From assembly GCA_927910885.1 (NCBI GenBank), contig CAKMOD010000045.1, forward strand, positions 1 to 58,752: 58,752 bases of DNA, in the 5' to 3' direction. Shown here in pieces: positions 26,531-35,878 of the stretch. How positions within the stretch are numbered: the stretch's first letter is position 1; every line of letters begins with the position of its first letter. Position numbers and translations under genes: made by a program. The DNA comes from an uncultured Prevotella sp. GTDB lineage: Bacteria > Bacteroidota > Bacteroidia > Bacteroidales > Bacteroidaceae. The notes beneath the pieces are model-generated. The model was not told the DNA's origin, did no database searches, and worked only from the letters and a program-made list of their open reading frames with translations.

Positions 26531-27547
26531 ATGAATAAGAAAAAACTATATTGGCAAGTACCTTTTCTTCTTGTGTTGATAATCGGTTCAATAGCTATTG
26601 TTCGTTGTCAGCATTCAATGCCTTATCAGCATAATAAGGGATTTATCTTTGGTACAGTTTATAATATTACCTATCAAAGTAATGAAGACCTTCAGCCGCA
26701 GATTGAGGCAGAGTTGAAGAAGGTAAATCAGACTTTTTCAACTTTTGAAGCTAATTCGTTGATTTCACAGATTAATCAAAACAGGCCTGTGAAGGTAAAT
26801 GAAATGTTTAGAGAGGTATTTACACTTGCTGAAACGATCTCAAAGGAAACTGATGGCGCTTTTGATATCACAGTAGCTCCAATGGTAAATATGTGGGGGT
26901 TTGGTTTTAAGACAGGGCAACATCCTTCTAAGCAGACGATAGATAGCCTTCATCAAGTTGTTGGATTTAACAAGGTAAAACTTGTTGGCAACACTATTCA
27001 GAAGACAGATAATCGTGTAATGCTCGACTGTTCTGCTATTGCCAAAGGCTATGGCTCGGATATTGTCGCACGTTTCTTACGTCGTAATGGTATTAAAAAC
27101 TTCATGGTTGAGATTGGCGGTGAGATTGTTACGATGGGAAATAGTGAGCAGCGTCTGCCTTGGAAGATAGGCGTAACAAAGCCAACGGATGATAGTGTGA
27201 AGGTTAATCAAGAGATACAAACGGTTTTGAATGTTACAGATAAGGCTATGGCAACGAGTGGTAACTACCGTAATTTCTATTACAAGGGTGGAAAGAAATA
27301 TGCTCATACCATTGACCCAAAAACTGGTTATCCTGTGCAGCACTCGCTTCTTTCTGCTACTGTTTTAGCAAATAATTGTGCTACAGCAGATGCTTATGCG
27401 ACCTCGTTTATGGTAATGGGTATTGAGAAAGCGCGCAAACTACTTGAACGTCATCCAGAATTGATGGCATACTTCATATATTCAGATGCGAAAGGTAATT
27501 TAAAAGTGTGGTATAGTCCTTCGATGGAAGGCAAGATAGTAGAATAA
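26531..27547 (+). CDS. apbE: FAD:protein FMN transferase
   Basis: A 338-residue ApbE, which attaches FMN covalently to threonines of flavoproteins such as NqrB, NqrC and RnfG outside the inner membrane. An N-terminal hydrophobic segment ends in VRC, a loose lipobox. Visible motifs are TFSTFEANSLISQIN, the DGAFDITVAPMVNMWGFG block, DCSAIAKGYGSD and the active-site region with MATSGNYRNF and AHTIDPKTGYP. The length is normal. Its presence implies flavinylated electron-transfer complexes elsewhere in the genome; none is in this window. A hairpin at 27552 follows. Confidence 0.92.
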   Translation: MNKKKLYWQVPFLLVLIIGSIAIVRCQHSMPYQHNKGFIFGTVYNITYQSNEDLQPQIEAELKKVNQTFSTFEANSLISQINQNRPVKVNEMFREVFTLAETISKETDGAFDITVAPMVNMWGFGFKTGQHPSKQTIDSLHQVVGFNKVKLVGNTIQKTDNRVMLDCSAIAKGYGSDIVARFLRRNGIKNFMVEIGGEIVTMGNSEQRLPWKIGVTKPTDDSVKVNQEIQTVLNVTDKAMATSGNYRNFYYKGGKKYAHTIDPKTGYPVQHSLLSATVLANNCATADAYATSFMVMGIEKARKLLERHPELMAYFIYSDAKGNLKVWYSPSMEGKIVE

Positions 27548-27551
27548 ACTA

Positions 27552-27584
27552 TATAGCCGCTTTCTTTTTAAGAAGGCGGCTATA
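27552..27584 (+). terminator. Terminator after apbE
   Basis: Stem TATAGCCGC / GCGGCTATA with extra inner pairs, followed by an AT-rich tail ending in ATTTTTAT. It lies 17 bases before the crp-type ATG. Confidence 0.65.
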
Positions 27585-27601
27585 TAATATTTTTATATGT
27601 T

Positions 27602-28266
27602 ATGCTTCAGCTCTACGATAAACTTCTTGAACTACCACTTTTCATCGGTATTAGTACGGATGAATTGTCTGATATTGTGGGGCAAACGAAGTTTGGTTTT
27701 CATAAGCTGGTAGCAGATAAGCCGCTTGTGAGTACTGAAGATAAATTTACACAGCTTTTCTTCCTTATGAGTGGTACACTTCGCGTAGTTAGTCATGCAG
27801 ATAACTATAGGTATCGGATAGAAGAAGAATTGTCTGCGCCAGCTGTTATTCAGCCAGAGCACTTCTTTGGACTTATGCAGCGTTATACAAAGATTTTATC
27901 GCACAGACAGATTGTAGCCTGCTATCGTTAGATAAGTCAGAGGTCTTACGGCTACTTGATTATTATCTGATATTCCGACTTAATCTTCTTAATAGTATTT
28001 CCATGCAGGCACAGCGAATGAGTCATATTCCGTGGAGGCAACAACCCAGTGATATTCGTCAACAATTTATTAACTTTATTCGTCTTCGATGTCTCACACA
28101 ATCTGGTCGTAAAGTGTTGAGAATAAGGATGGAAGATCTTGCTCAAGAGTTGCATCAAAGTCGTCTTAACATCTCTCGTATGCTCAATGCTTTACAACGT
28201 GATGGGTTGTTAACAATGAGTAGGGGGATTATTACTATCCCGCAGTTAGAAACCTTAAGAGGATAG
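27602..28266 (+). CDS. Crp/Fnr-family transcriptional regulator, frameshifted in the middle
   Basis: About 221 residues after repair. The N-terminal cyclic-nucleotide-binding-like domain runs from LLELPLFIGISTDEL through QLFFLMSGTLRVVSH. The C-terminal HTH_Crp reads RMEDLAQELHQSRLNISRMLNALQ. The join is broken at the T4 run 27894-27897: with one more base the frame reads through DCSLLSLDKSEVLRLLDYY into the C-terminal half. No Fnr-type N-terminal cysteine cluster is visible, so oxygen sensing by an Fe-S cluster is unlikely. Targets unknown; apbE upstream is a candidate neighbour. Confidence 0.8.
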
Positions 28267-28416
28267 ATGTCTTCTCTTATATTCTTTTACTAATATTTAA
28301 TTTGATATTAGTACTATTCAGTTACTTTTTTCTATATTAATTAGTTATTAATGCCTTATTGTTTAAGTGCAACAATGAGTTTCTTTTACTTCCTTTTTTA
28401 CACGTGTTGATGATTA

Positions 28417-28473
28417 GCACATATGGTGCTGGGGCTTAGCACATCTCGTGCTGATGGTAAACACCAATCGTGT
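28417..28473 (-). repeat. 22-bp-pitch palindrome array, copy D (3 sites)
   Basis: Sites begin at 28417, 28439 and 28461 (GCAC/GTGC twice, ACAC/GTGT once). Spacers are TGGGGCTTA and TGATGGTAA on the plus strand. In its own orientation a fourth partial site, ACACGTGT, follows. It lies between crp and the M3 peptidase; the rest of the 28267-28718 gap shows no gene. Confidence 0.85.
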
Positions 28474-28718
28474 TGGGTGTTAATCAGCTTATTATTTCTT
28501 AATGTTTTTTATCATCTTGTCGGCTTCTTGTATTGTCATTGTAATATGATGTAGTTCGCTATGCCTTCGTTACAAAGACAGACAAAAACAGAATCAGATT
28601 AGTTTCTAATGAGTCAATTTGGGTTTAAGTTGTAGATACTTATTACTCTACTTGTAACATAGAAACAAAATTGCGTTAAATTCCATCTCTTTATATAGTC
28701 TTTTTCCTTTTTTTGAGT

Positions 28719-28726
28719 TATCTTTG
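28719..28726 (+). promoter_or_regulatory. -7 promoter box for the M3 peptidase
   Basis: TATCTTTG, 30 bases before the ATG at 28757. Confidence 0.55.
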
Positions 28727-28756
28727 TAAATTAAATTAAGAGAAAGCAAAAAAGAA

Positions 28757-30844
28757 ATGACAGATAACATAACAGGGAAGAAAGAGCATGTAAATCCTTT
28801 CTTCCTACCTTACGATACACCGCATTACACGGCACCTTTCGACCGTATTACTCTTGCTGATTATGAAGAGGCAATGATGGAAGGTATTCGCCGTGAGGAC
28901 GAGCAGATTGAGAAGATTATTAATAATCCTGATGAACCTACCTTTGAGAATACAATTATACCAGAGGATGAGGTCAAGGGACGTAAGCATTACTATGATC
29001 TTTTGAGTCGTGCGGAGAGTGTGTTCTTTAATATGCTCAGTGCTGAAACCAATGACGAAATGGATGCTTTGGCACAGAAGATGAGCCCAATCCTCACTAA
29101 ACATAGTAATGATATTAGCTTAAATCCAAAGATATTCGAGCGTGTCAAGTATGTTTACGAGCATCATCGTGAGTTAACTCCAGAGGAAAATTGTCTGTTG
29201 GAGAAAAGTTATGAGGGCTTTGTACGTAGCGGTGCGTTATTGGATGAAGCTGGGAAAGACCGTTTGCGTAAGCTTACTGAGGAGGCATCTATGCTTTCAC
29301 TGCAGTTCTCACAGAATGTGTTGAAAGAGAATAAAGCATATACTCTGCATATTACTGATGAGCAACAGCTTGATGGTCTGCCTGATACTGCACGTGATGC
29401 GGCGCAGGAAGCTGCTAAAGAGCATGAGTTAGAGGGTTGGGTATTTACTTTGGATGCTCCGAGTTATGGTCCATTTATGATGTATAGTACTCAGCGTGAA
29501 TTGCGTAAAGACCTCTATATGGCACGCAATACACTCTGTATAAAAGATAACGATACAAACAACCTTGAACTTTGCAAGCGTCTAATTAATCTTCGTAGAG
29601 AGATGGCGCAGCTTCTTGGCTATGACACCTTTGCTGACTACGTGATGAAGCATCGTATGGCTACAAAGGTTGAGAATGTGTATAAACTTCTCAATGACCT
29701 TATTGAGGCTTACAAGCCAACAGCTATCCAAGAGCGTGAAGAAGTTGAAGCATTAGCCAAGGAGGAAGAAGGGGCAGACTTTAAGATGGAGCCTTGGGAT
29801 GTAGCATCTTATAGTCAGTTGCTGAAAAAGAAGAAATATGATCTTGACCCAGAGATGCTTCGTCCTTACTTAGAGTTAGGCAATGTTATTAAGGGTGTCT
29901 TTGGTTTGGCTACACGCCTTTATGGTATTACATTCAAAGAGAACAAGGATATACCAGTTTATCATTCAGATGTAATGCCGTATGAGGTTTACGACAAGGA
30001 TGGTAGCTATTTGGCTGTACTCTACGTTGACTTCCATCCACGTAAAGGAAAGCGTGATGGCGCTTGGATGACAGAGTTCCAGGGTCAGTGGATAGAGCGT
30101 GATGGTACGAATGTACGTCCACATGTTTCTCTTGTAATGAATTTCTCAAAACCTACAGAGGATAAGCCAGCATTGTTAAGATTAGGTGAAGTTGAAACCT
30201 TCTTACATGAGTTTGGTCATTCTCTTCACGGTATATTTGCCAACACTCGTTTTGAGAGTTTGTCAGGCACTAATGTATGGTGGGACTTCGTAGAACTTCC
30301 TTCTCAGTTTATGGAGAACTTTGCAGTTGAGAAAGAGTTTCTCCGTACTTTTGCTTTCCATTATCAAACGGGTGAGCCAATGCCAGATGAGTTGATTGAG
30401 AAAGTGATAGCCAGCCGTAATTACGGAGCTGCAACAGCTTGTCTGCGACAGGTGAGCTTCGGTCTCTTGGATATGGCATACTACACTCACAAGGATGAGT
30501 TCACTGAGGATATCATTCCTTTCGAGAAGAAAGCATGGGCACCAGCGATTATAGATGAGCAGCGTATGGATACATGTATGACTGTACAGTTCTCTCATAT
30601 TATGGCAGGTGGTTATGCTGCTGGCTATTACAGCTATAAGTGGGCTGAGGTTCTTGATGCTGATGCTTTCAGTGTTTTCAAGAAAGAAGGAATCTTCAAT
30701 CAGGCAACTGCACAGCGTTTCCGAGATAATATTCTCTCACGTGGTGGTACAGAACACCCTATGACACTCTATAAACGTTTCCGTGGTCAGGAACCAACAA
30801 TTGATGCGTTGAAAGAGCGAGATGGACTATCAAAAGGACAATAA
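28757..30844 (+). CDS. M3-family metallopeptidase (peptidyl-dipeptidase Dcp / oligopeptidase A type)
   Basis: A 695-residue zinc peptidase with the HEFGH signature at 484-488 (H484, H488, catalytic E485) and the glutamate-bearing FVELPSQFMEN downstream. There is no signal peptide (MTDNITGKKEHVNPFF), so it is cytosolic and probably trims oligopeptides taken up as food; peptides are a main carbon and nitrogen source for such organisms. The length is close to Dcp of enteric bacteria (about 680). It leads a run with dCMP deaminase, S41 protease and 5-formyl-THF cyclo-ligase in the same direction. Confidence 0.9.
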   Translation: MTDNITGKKEHVNPFFLPYDTPHYTAPFDRITLADYEEAMMEGIRREDEQIEKIINNPDEPTFENTIIPEDEVKGRKHYYDLLSRAESVFFNMLSAETNDEMDALAQKMSPILTKHSNDISLNPKIFERVKYVYEHHRELTPEENCLLEKSYEGFVRSGALLDEAGKDRLRKLTEEASMLSLQFSQNVLKENKAYTLHITDEQQLDGLPDTARDAAQEAAKEHELEGWVFTLDAPSYGPFMMYSTQRELRKDLYMARNTLCIKDNDTNNLELCKRLINLRREMAQLLGYDTFADYVMKHRMATKVENVYKLLNDLIEAYKPTAIQEREEVEALAKEEEGADFKMEPWDVASYSQLLKKKKYDLDPEMLRPYLELGNVIKGVFGLATRLYGITFKENKDIPVYHSDVMPYEVYDKDGSYLAVLYVDFHPRKGKRDGAWMTEFQGQWIERDGTNVRPHVSLVMNFSKPTEDKPALLRLGEVETFLHEFGHSLHGIFANTRFESLSGTNVWWDFVELPSQFMENFAVEKEFLRTFAFHYQTGEPMPDELIEKVIASRNYGAATACLRQVSFGLLDMAYYTHKDEFTEDIIPFEKKAWAPAIIDEQRMDTCMTVQFSHIMAGGYAAGYYSYKWAEVLDADAFSVFKKEGIFNQATAQRFRDNILSRGGTEHPMTLYKRFRGQEPTIDALKERDGLSKGQ

Positions 30845-30935
30845 TAGTTTTTAGCTGAACAACACTTAAATGGTACAGCCATAAACTAATGTTCTCATTG
30901 CTTTTCCTGTTTATTTATATAATTCTATCAAGACA

Positions 30936-31439
30936 ATGAATAACGAACATATAACAGAACAATTATCTGTTTCTTCTTCCTCTGTAGACGGGAGAGGTAA
31001 GGCTGCAGTGGATTATCGTTACCTTCGTATGGCACGTATTTGGGCTGAGAACTCTTATTGTAAACGCCGTCAGGTGGGTGCTTTGGTTGTGAAGGATAAG
31101 ATGATTATTAGCGATGGATACAATGGTACACCGAGTGGTTTTGAGAATATATGTGAGGATGAGTCGGGTGTAACAAAGCCATACGTTCTTCATGCTGAAG
31201 CAAATGCTATTACGAAACTTGCCCGAAGTGGTAATAATAGTGAGGGGTCAACGCTTTATGTAACAGCTTCTCCTTGTATCGAATGTGCAAAACTTATTAT
31301 TCAAGCGGGTATTCGTCGCGTTGTTTATGCAGAGAAGTATCGTCTTACAGATGGTATAGACCTATTGATGAGAGCAGGAGTAGAAGTAGAGTATAGAAGT
31401 CTTGAAGATGGCTGTACTTCTTCTTCAGATTCTTTATAA
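30936..31439 (+). CDS. Deoxycytidylate deaminase
   Basis: A 167-residue zinc enzyme converting dCMP to dUMP for thymidylate synthesis (ComEB/Dcd family). HAEANAI carries zinc ligand H86 and the catalytic glutamate; SPCIECAKL supplies the two cysteines at about 113 and 116. The N-terminal 20 residues are a Ser-rich extension before the family start DYRYLRMARIWAENS. The C-terminus is also Ser-rich. It lies 91 bases after the M3 peptidase. Confidence 0.9.
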   Translation: MNNEHITEQLSVSSSSVDGRGKAAVDYRYLRMARIWAENSYCKRRQVGALVVKDKMIISDGYNGTPSGFENICEDESGVTKPYVLHAEANAITKLARSGNNSEGSTLYVTASPCIECAKLIIQAGIRRVVYAEKYRLTDGIDLLMRAGVEVEYRSLEDGCTSSSDSL

Positions 31440-31598
31440 ACGAGAAAAGGAGTTTGAGTAAGCTGTTGGGTATAATTAATCCAGCTTCATGCCTGTATTT
31501 AGTTAAGCCCAGCTGTTAATAAAACAAAGTATAACAAGTAATTATCGAGTCCCTCTTAATGTTTTCTTCTATTTAAGAAAGATGAGGGTTAGGCTTTT

Positions 31599-33278
31599 AT
31601 GAATCAGAATAAAAACAACCGTTTCATGCCGCTGCTGATGGCACTGTGTGTTGTCATCGGTATTCTTATTGGTACTTTTTATGCCAATCATTTCTCAGGT
31701 AATCGACTGAATATCATCAATAGTGGTAGTAGCCGATTAAGTAATCTGCTGCATATTATTGATGATCAGTATGTTGATTCTGTTAATATTGACGAACTTG
31801 TTGATAAGGCTATCCCTGAGATTTTGTCAGAGCTTGATCCACATTCAGTCTATATCAGTGCAAAGGATGTACAATTGGCAACAGACGATTTGAAGGGTTC
31901 TTTCTCTGGTGTAGGTATTGAATTCAATATTCGTCAAGATACATTACGCATACAGAATGTTATCAAGGATGGACCCGCAGATAAGGCTGGTTTGTTAGCA
32001 GGTGACAAGGTTGTAAGTATCAATGGTAAAGCGTTTGTAGGCAAAGATGTTACAAACGAAGAAGCTATGCATCGCCTTAAGGGTCCGAAGGATTCGAAGG
32101 TGAAGATTGGTGTTAAGCGATATGGTGAAAAAGGCGTAAAGATGTTCACTGTAACACGTGGTGACATTGCTGTGAAGAGCGTTTCTGCTGCATATATGCT
32201 TAACGATACAACAGGCTATATTCGTATTAAGAACTTTGGTGAAAGAACTTATGCTGAGATGTTAGCAGCTTTGCAAACTCTTAATATCCGAGGTGCTGAT
32301 CACTTAGTTATTGACCTTCGTGATAATGGGGGTGGTATCTTGGAATCTGCTGTACAGATGTCAAATGAGTTCCTTCCAAAGAATCGCCTGATTGTTTATA
32401 CACAAGGTAGGAAGAGTCCACGTGTTAATTATCGTAGTGATGGTAAGGGAAGCTATCAGCATATACCTATGGTTGTACTCATCAATGAGGGTTCTGCTTC
32501 TGCAGCAGAGATTTTTGCTGGTGCTATGCAAGATAATGATCGTGCAACAATTGTTGGTCGTCGTTCCTTTGGTAAGGGTTTGGTACAGCAGCAGATTCAG
32601 TTTAATGACGGTAGTTTGATTCGATTGACGATAGCACGTTATTATACTCCTTCAGGTCGTTGTATTCAAAAACCATTTAAGCCTGGTGATAATGCAGACT
32701 ATGAGAATGATATCCTCACACGTTATCAGCATGGTGAGTTCTTCTCTCAGGATAGTATCAAGCATGAGGGACCTGCCTATCATACCGTGAATGGTCGTAC
32801 CGTATATGGTGGCGGTGGTATTACACCAGACATCTTTGTACCAGAAGATACGTCAAAGGTAACTTCGTATTATAAAGAGGCTGTGATGAGTGGACTTATC
32901 CTTCAGTACGCTTTCAACTACACTGATAGCAATAGAAAGAAACTCAGTAGCTTGGGAGAACTTAAACCGTTGGCAAACTATTTGGAGCATCAGAATCTTG
33001 TAGGTGACTTCGTTAACTTTGCAGAAAAGAACGGATTGCGCCGTCGTAATCTGATGATTATGCGTTCGCACTCACTTCTGCAGGAATATCTTAATAGTCG
33101 TATCATTTACAATATCCTTGATGAACAAGCTTGGATAGAGTATGTGAACCGTGACGATGCAACAGTTAAGGAGGCTGTCAAAGTATTCCATACACCTTCA
33201 CTTCTATTGCTTAAGCCGAAACAGAAGTCACAGAAGCAGTCAGATTCTCTACATAAAACAACCTCTCAACGTCGATGA
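31599..33278 (+). CDS. S41-family C-terminal processing serine protease with PDZ domain
   Basis: A 559-residue Ctp/tail-specific protease type. An N-terminal membrane anchor (MPLLMALCVVIGILIGTFY) puts it in the periplasm. A PDZ domain (about 90-170, GVGIEFNI and DGPADKAGLLAGDKVV) precedes the catalytic domain with LRDNGGG, NEGSASAAEIFAGAMQD (catalytic Ser) and GKGLVQ (Lys). The C-terminal 30 residues are Lys/Gln/Ser-rich. It overlaps the cyclo-ligase start by four bases (ATGA), so the two are translationally coupled. Confidence 0.92.
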   Translation: MNQNKNNRFMPLLMALCVVIGILIGTFYANHFSGNRLNIINSGSSRLSNLLHIIDDQYVDSVNIDELVDKAIPEILSELDPHSVYISAKDVQLATDDLKGSFSGVGIEFNIRQDTLRIQNVIKDGPADKAGLLAGDKVVSINGKAFVGKDVTNEEAMHRLKGPKDSKVKIGVKRYGEKGVKMFTVTRGDIAVKSVSAAYMLNDTTGYIRIKNFGERTYAEMLAALQTLNIRGADHLVIDLRDNGGGILESAVQMSNEFLPKNRLIVYTQGRKSPRVNYRSDGKGSYQHIPMVVLINEGSASAAEIFAGAMQDNDRATIVGRRSFGKGLVQQQIQFNDGSLIRLTIARYYTPSGRCIQKPFKPGDNADYENDILTRYQHGEFFSQDSIKHEGPAYHTVNGRTVYGGGGITPDIFVPEDTSKVTSYYKEAVMSGLILQYAFNYTDSNRKKLSSLGELKPLANYLEHQNLVGDFVNFAEKNGLRRRNLMIMRSHSLLQEYLNSRIIYNILDEQAWIEYVNRDDATVKEAVKVFHTPSLLLLKPKQKSQKQSDSLHKTTSQRR

Positions 33279-33823
33279 TACAGCTTGATAAAAAGTCCTT
33301 ACGTAAAGAAGTGAGGTCACGTAAAAGGCAGTTTTCTACGGAAGAACTGATAGAAGAATCACGTCCACTAATCCAGCGTGTATTAAGTCATCCACGCTTG
33401 CAGTGTGCTAAGACAATTCTTCTATATAACTCATTGCCTGATGAGGTCTATACACACGACCTCATCAAGCAACTTCATGATGCGGGGAAGACAATTCTTC
33501 TACCCGTTGTCATTAGCGATACAGAAATGGAACTTCGTCTTTATAGCAATTCTAACTCCTTTGAAACGAGTAGTTATGGAATACTTGAACCTACAGGCGA
33601 GACTTTTACGGATTTTTCTTCAATAGAGTTTGCGCTTATTCCTGGTATGGCATTCGATGGAGAACGCAATCGTCTTGGACGTGGAAAGGGTTATTATGAT
33701 CGTTTTCTTCCGCTGCTAACAAATGCCTATAAAGTTGGTATTTGTTTCCCTTTTCAGTTTCTTCCAGACATACCAACTGAAGAAACAGATATAAAGGTAG
33801 ACGAGTGTATTCACTCAAGTTAA
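33275..33823 (+). CDS. 5-formyltetrahydrofolate cyclo-ligase
   Basis: A 182-residue ATP-dependent enzyme that turns 5-formyl-THF into 5,10-methenyl-THF, returning stored folate to one-carbon metabolism. KSLRKEVRSRKRQF is the usual basic start; IPGMAFDGERNRLGRGKGYYDRFL is the family signature around residues 126-148. The length is normal. The ATG overlaps the S41 protease stop. Confidence 0.92.
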   Translation: MIQLDKKSLRKEVRSRKRQFSTEELIEESRPLIQRVLSHPRLQCAKTILLYNSLPDEVYTHDLIKQLHDAGKTILLPVVISDTEMELRLYSNSNSFETSSYGILEPTGETFTDFSSIEFALIPGMAFDGERNRLGRGKGYYDRFLPLLTNAYKVGICFPFQFLPDIPTEETDIKVDECIHSS

Positions 33824-33838
33824 TAGAATCAGAGAATA

Positions 33839-33868
33839 AATTACTTTTCTTCTGTAGAAAAAAGTAAT
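33839..33868 (+). terminator. First hairpin after the cyclo-ligase
   Basis: Imperfect stem ATTACTTTT-CT / AG-AAAAAAGTAAT, 16 bases after the stop, with a short T-containing tail. Confidence 0.45.
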
Positions 33869-33924
33869 GTTCTATTTGATGATTTTATGGTTAATGTAAT
33901 AATATCTTCTTACTATAAAGTATT

Positions 33925-33953
33925 AGTGCTTAATTGGATTCCAATTAAGCACT
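33925..33953. terminator. Bidirectional terminator between convergent genes
   Basis: A perfect 13-bp stem (AGTGCTTAATTGG / CCAATTAAGCACT) with a 3-base loop, between the cyclo-ligase (+) and the 33994 gene (-). T-rich sequence on the plus side. Confidence 0.75.
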
Positions 33954-33993
33954 TTCTGTATAACCATTTTTAAAGTCTTTGTTTTGACTCCTT

Positions 33994-34467
33994 TTAAACC
34001 AAGTCTTCGTAGGCTTGGTTCATTTCATTCATCAGATTTTCAAAATTATCAGAATTTAATGATATCTTTCTAAACATCATTTCCAGATTTTCCTCTTCAA
34101 ATTTTACAGGTGCTTCATGAAGGAGTGTCATCATTCCTGCAATCATCAAGCGGTAAACAGTAGCTTGGTGTAATCCGTTAACCTCGGTCTTTGCTTGTGT
34201 TACTCCTGCAGCATAAGCTTGCATCTGAACACGAACAATAGAACGGATAGCCAGTGAAACGGGTACGCTATTCTCATGAGATAAGGCTGGACAATCAGCA
34301 AAATAGTCTTCAGCAGATTGTAAACGACCATCCAGCAGAGCATACATCTGCTTTTGATATTCAGCTGTTACAAGGTCATATAGTTCCTTACTTCCACATG
34401 CATAACGCAACAAGATCTTTGTAGAAGTAGTCTCTGAAAAGTGACGTCGCTTCATATCCTCTGCCAC
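33994..34467 (-). CDS. Unrecognised protein, probably 5'-truncated or frameshifted
   Basis: A 157-residue, mostly helical, soluble protein (KRRHFSETTSTKILLRYACG, then AYAAGVTQAKTEVNGLHQATVYRLMIAG) that I cannot place in a family. The GTG at 34467 is a weak start. The same frame continues upstream through LIRLNYSDLDT to a group of stops near 34534-34550, and another frame there reads protein-like (KQLLVNNFDNLSGHLYLYSF). This suggests the true gene is longer and carries indels like its neighbours. Convergent with the cyclo-ligase, downstream of the lipoprotein gene. Confidence 0.55.
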   Translation of the reverse strand: MAEDMKRRHFSETTSTKILLRYACGSKELYDLVTAEYQKQMYALLDGRLQSAEDYFADCPALSHENSVPVSLAIRSIVRVQMQAYAAGVTQAKTEVNGLHQATVYRLMIAGMMTLLHEAPVKFEEENLEMMFRKISLNSDNFENLMNEMNQAYEDLV

Positions 34468-34709
34468 TGTGTCAAGGTCTGAATAGTTCAGACGGATAAG
34501 TACTGGAAAGAGTACAGATACAAATGACCTGAAAGGTTATCAAAATTGTTAACCAATAATTGCTTGTATTCTTTTTGGTTCTAATCTTTTCTTCCCTGGA
34601 TATAAGGCATCAGCCAATCCCGAGAAGAAAGCATGAAAGTAGCCCCTGACCATTACAGAGGCTACTCTTGAGCGGTTTATGTCCGTTATTCTCATATTTT
34701 ATTTTTCTA

Positions 34710-35763
34710 CTATCTATGTCCGCCGAATCTACTGTTATTCGTTGGTGCATCAGAACGAGTTGAACCAGATGAAGACTGATTAGAATTCATTGGAGCGCTT
34801 GGTGCTGATGAGCGAGAAGCACCACCAAATGAAGATTGATTAGAATTCATTGGAGCACTTGGTGCTGATGAGCGAGAATCACCGCCAAATGAAGACTGAT
34901 TTGAATTCATTGGAGCGGCTTGGTGCTGATGAACGAGAAGCACCGCCAAATGAGGATCTGCTGCTACCTGATGGCTGTGGAGTAGAATACTGCTGTTGTT
35001 GAGGTTGGTAAGTCTGTCTATCCGACTGTGGTCTTGCCCCTCCAAATCGCTGGTCATAAGACCTGCTTGGTGCAGTGTTCATATTCTCTCTTCTTGCATT
35101 ACCAAAGCTGCTTTGCCCATTATTCTGCTGAGGACTGTTCCATGAGCCACCATTCTGATAAACCTCTTGAGTTGTTCTTGTACGGTTTGTTACAGTTGGT
35201 GGGTTACGGCGAGCACCGAATCGGCCTGCGTAATAACTCTCATTATATCTGTTTCGTCCGCCACGATAAGTGTTATATTCTGCTGGACGTGAACGATAAT
35301 AATAATTGCGGTCGCGGTAACGATTGTAAACGCTATAAGCATAATCATTATTGTACCAATAAACTGGACGGTAAAAGTAGTCTTCACCTATGTAATAGTT
35401 ATATTGGCGAGCATTCAGTACGTAGAACAAATCGCTGTTACGGCGTGCCCAATAATCTCCATAAAGTGAGCGTTCGCCCTGCATATTAAGGAGGTAATCA
35501 AGATTTATCTCGTACACAGCCTGATACTGTGCGTCACTCAATCCAAGTTCATAAGCCATTTTGTCTGATAAGAAGAGTGCCTGACGTCGTGCCTCTTCAT
35601 AACCAATTCTGCCGTATGTGCTACTATATCCAACGTTATAACTATCGTCATATACAGAAATAGGACCACCATATCCACCACCTGCAGAGAGGTATGTACC
35701 ACATGAAGTAAGTGAAAGGGTTAAGCAACCTAAAGCGAATGTATATAAAATATTCTTTTTCAT
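34710..35763 (-). CDS. Lipoprotein with Tyr/Arg-rich middle and Ser/Gly/Asn repeat tail, frameshifted
   Basis: About 350 residues after repair. The signal peptide ends in the lipobox LTSCGT (Cys 21). Residues 55-115 are helical (YEEARRQALFLSDKMAYELG, LSDAQYQAVYEINLDYL), resembling a small stress-type helical domain. A Tyr/Arg-rich stretch follows, then a low-complexity tail of 20-residue repeats around PMNSNQSSFGGASRSSAP. One extra G at about 34915-34917 throws the frame inside the repeats; repaired, the tail runs to SRFGGHR and a stop at 34710. Function unknown; surface exposure of the tail is plausible. Confidence 0.7.
34781..34961. repeat. 60-bp coding tandem repeat, three copies
   Basis: Near-identical 60-bp units begin at about 34781, 34841 and 34901 (each with GAATTCATTGGAGC). 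They encode the 20-residue repeat of the lipoprotein tail. The third unit has one extra base. Confidence 0.8.
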
Positions 35764-35808
35764 ATCTGTAACCTTTAAAAAATGACTACTTATGTTATAT
35801 CTCTATTG

Positions 35809-35816
35809 CAAAAGTA
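35809..35816 (-). promoter_or_regulatory. -7 promoter box for the lipoprotein
   Basis: TACTTTTG followed by CA on the minus strand, 45 bases before the ATG. Confidence 0.5.
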
Positions 35817-35878
35817 GTCGTTTGGTTTCAAATATCCAATAGGTAAATTCCTATTCCGTAAGGGAAAGTTCCTATATC

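Noticed and set aside
27602..27931. A single-domain cyclic-nucleotide-binding protein without HTH
   Set aside because: The linker and HTH continue in the next frame right after a T4 run; a frameshifted full-length Crp/Fnr regulator explains both parts.
23553..28266. A biosynthetic gene cluster around the GT2 enzyme and apbE
   Set aside because: No further tailoring, transport or carrier-protein genes; the order matches ordinary Bacteroidales housekeeping neighbourhoods.
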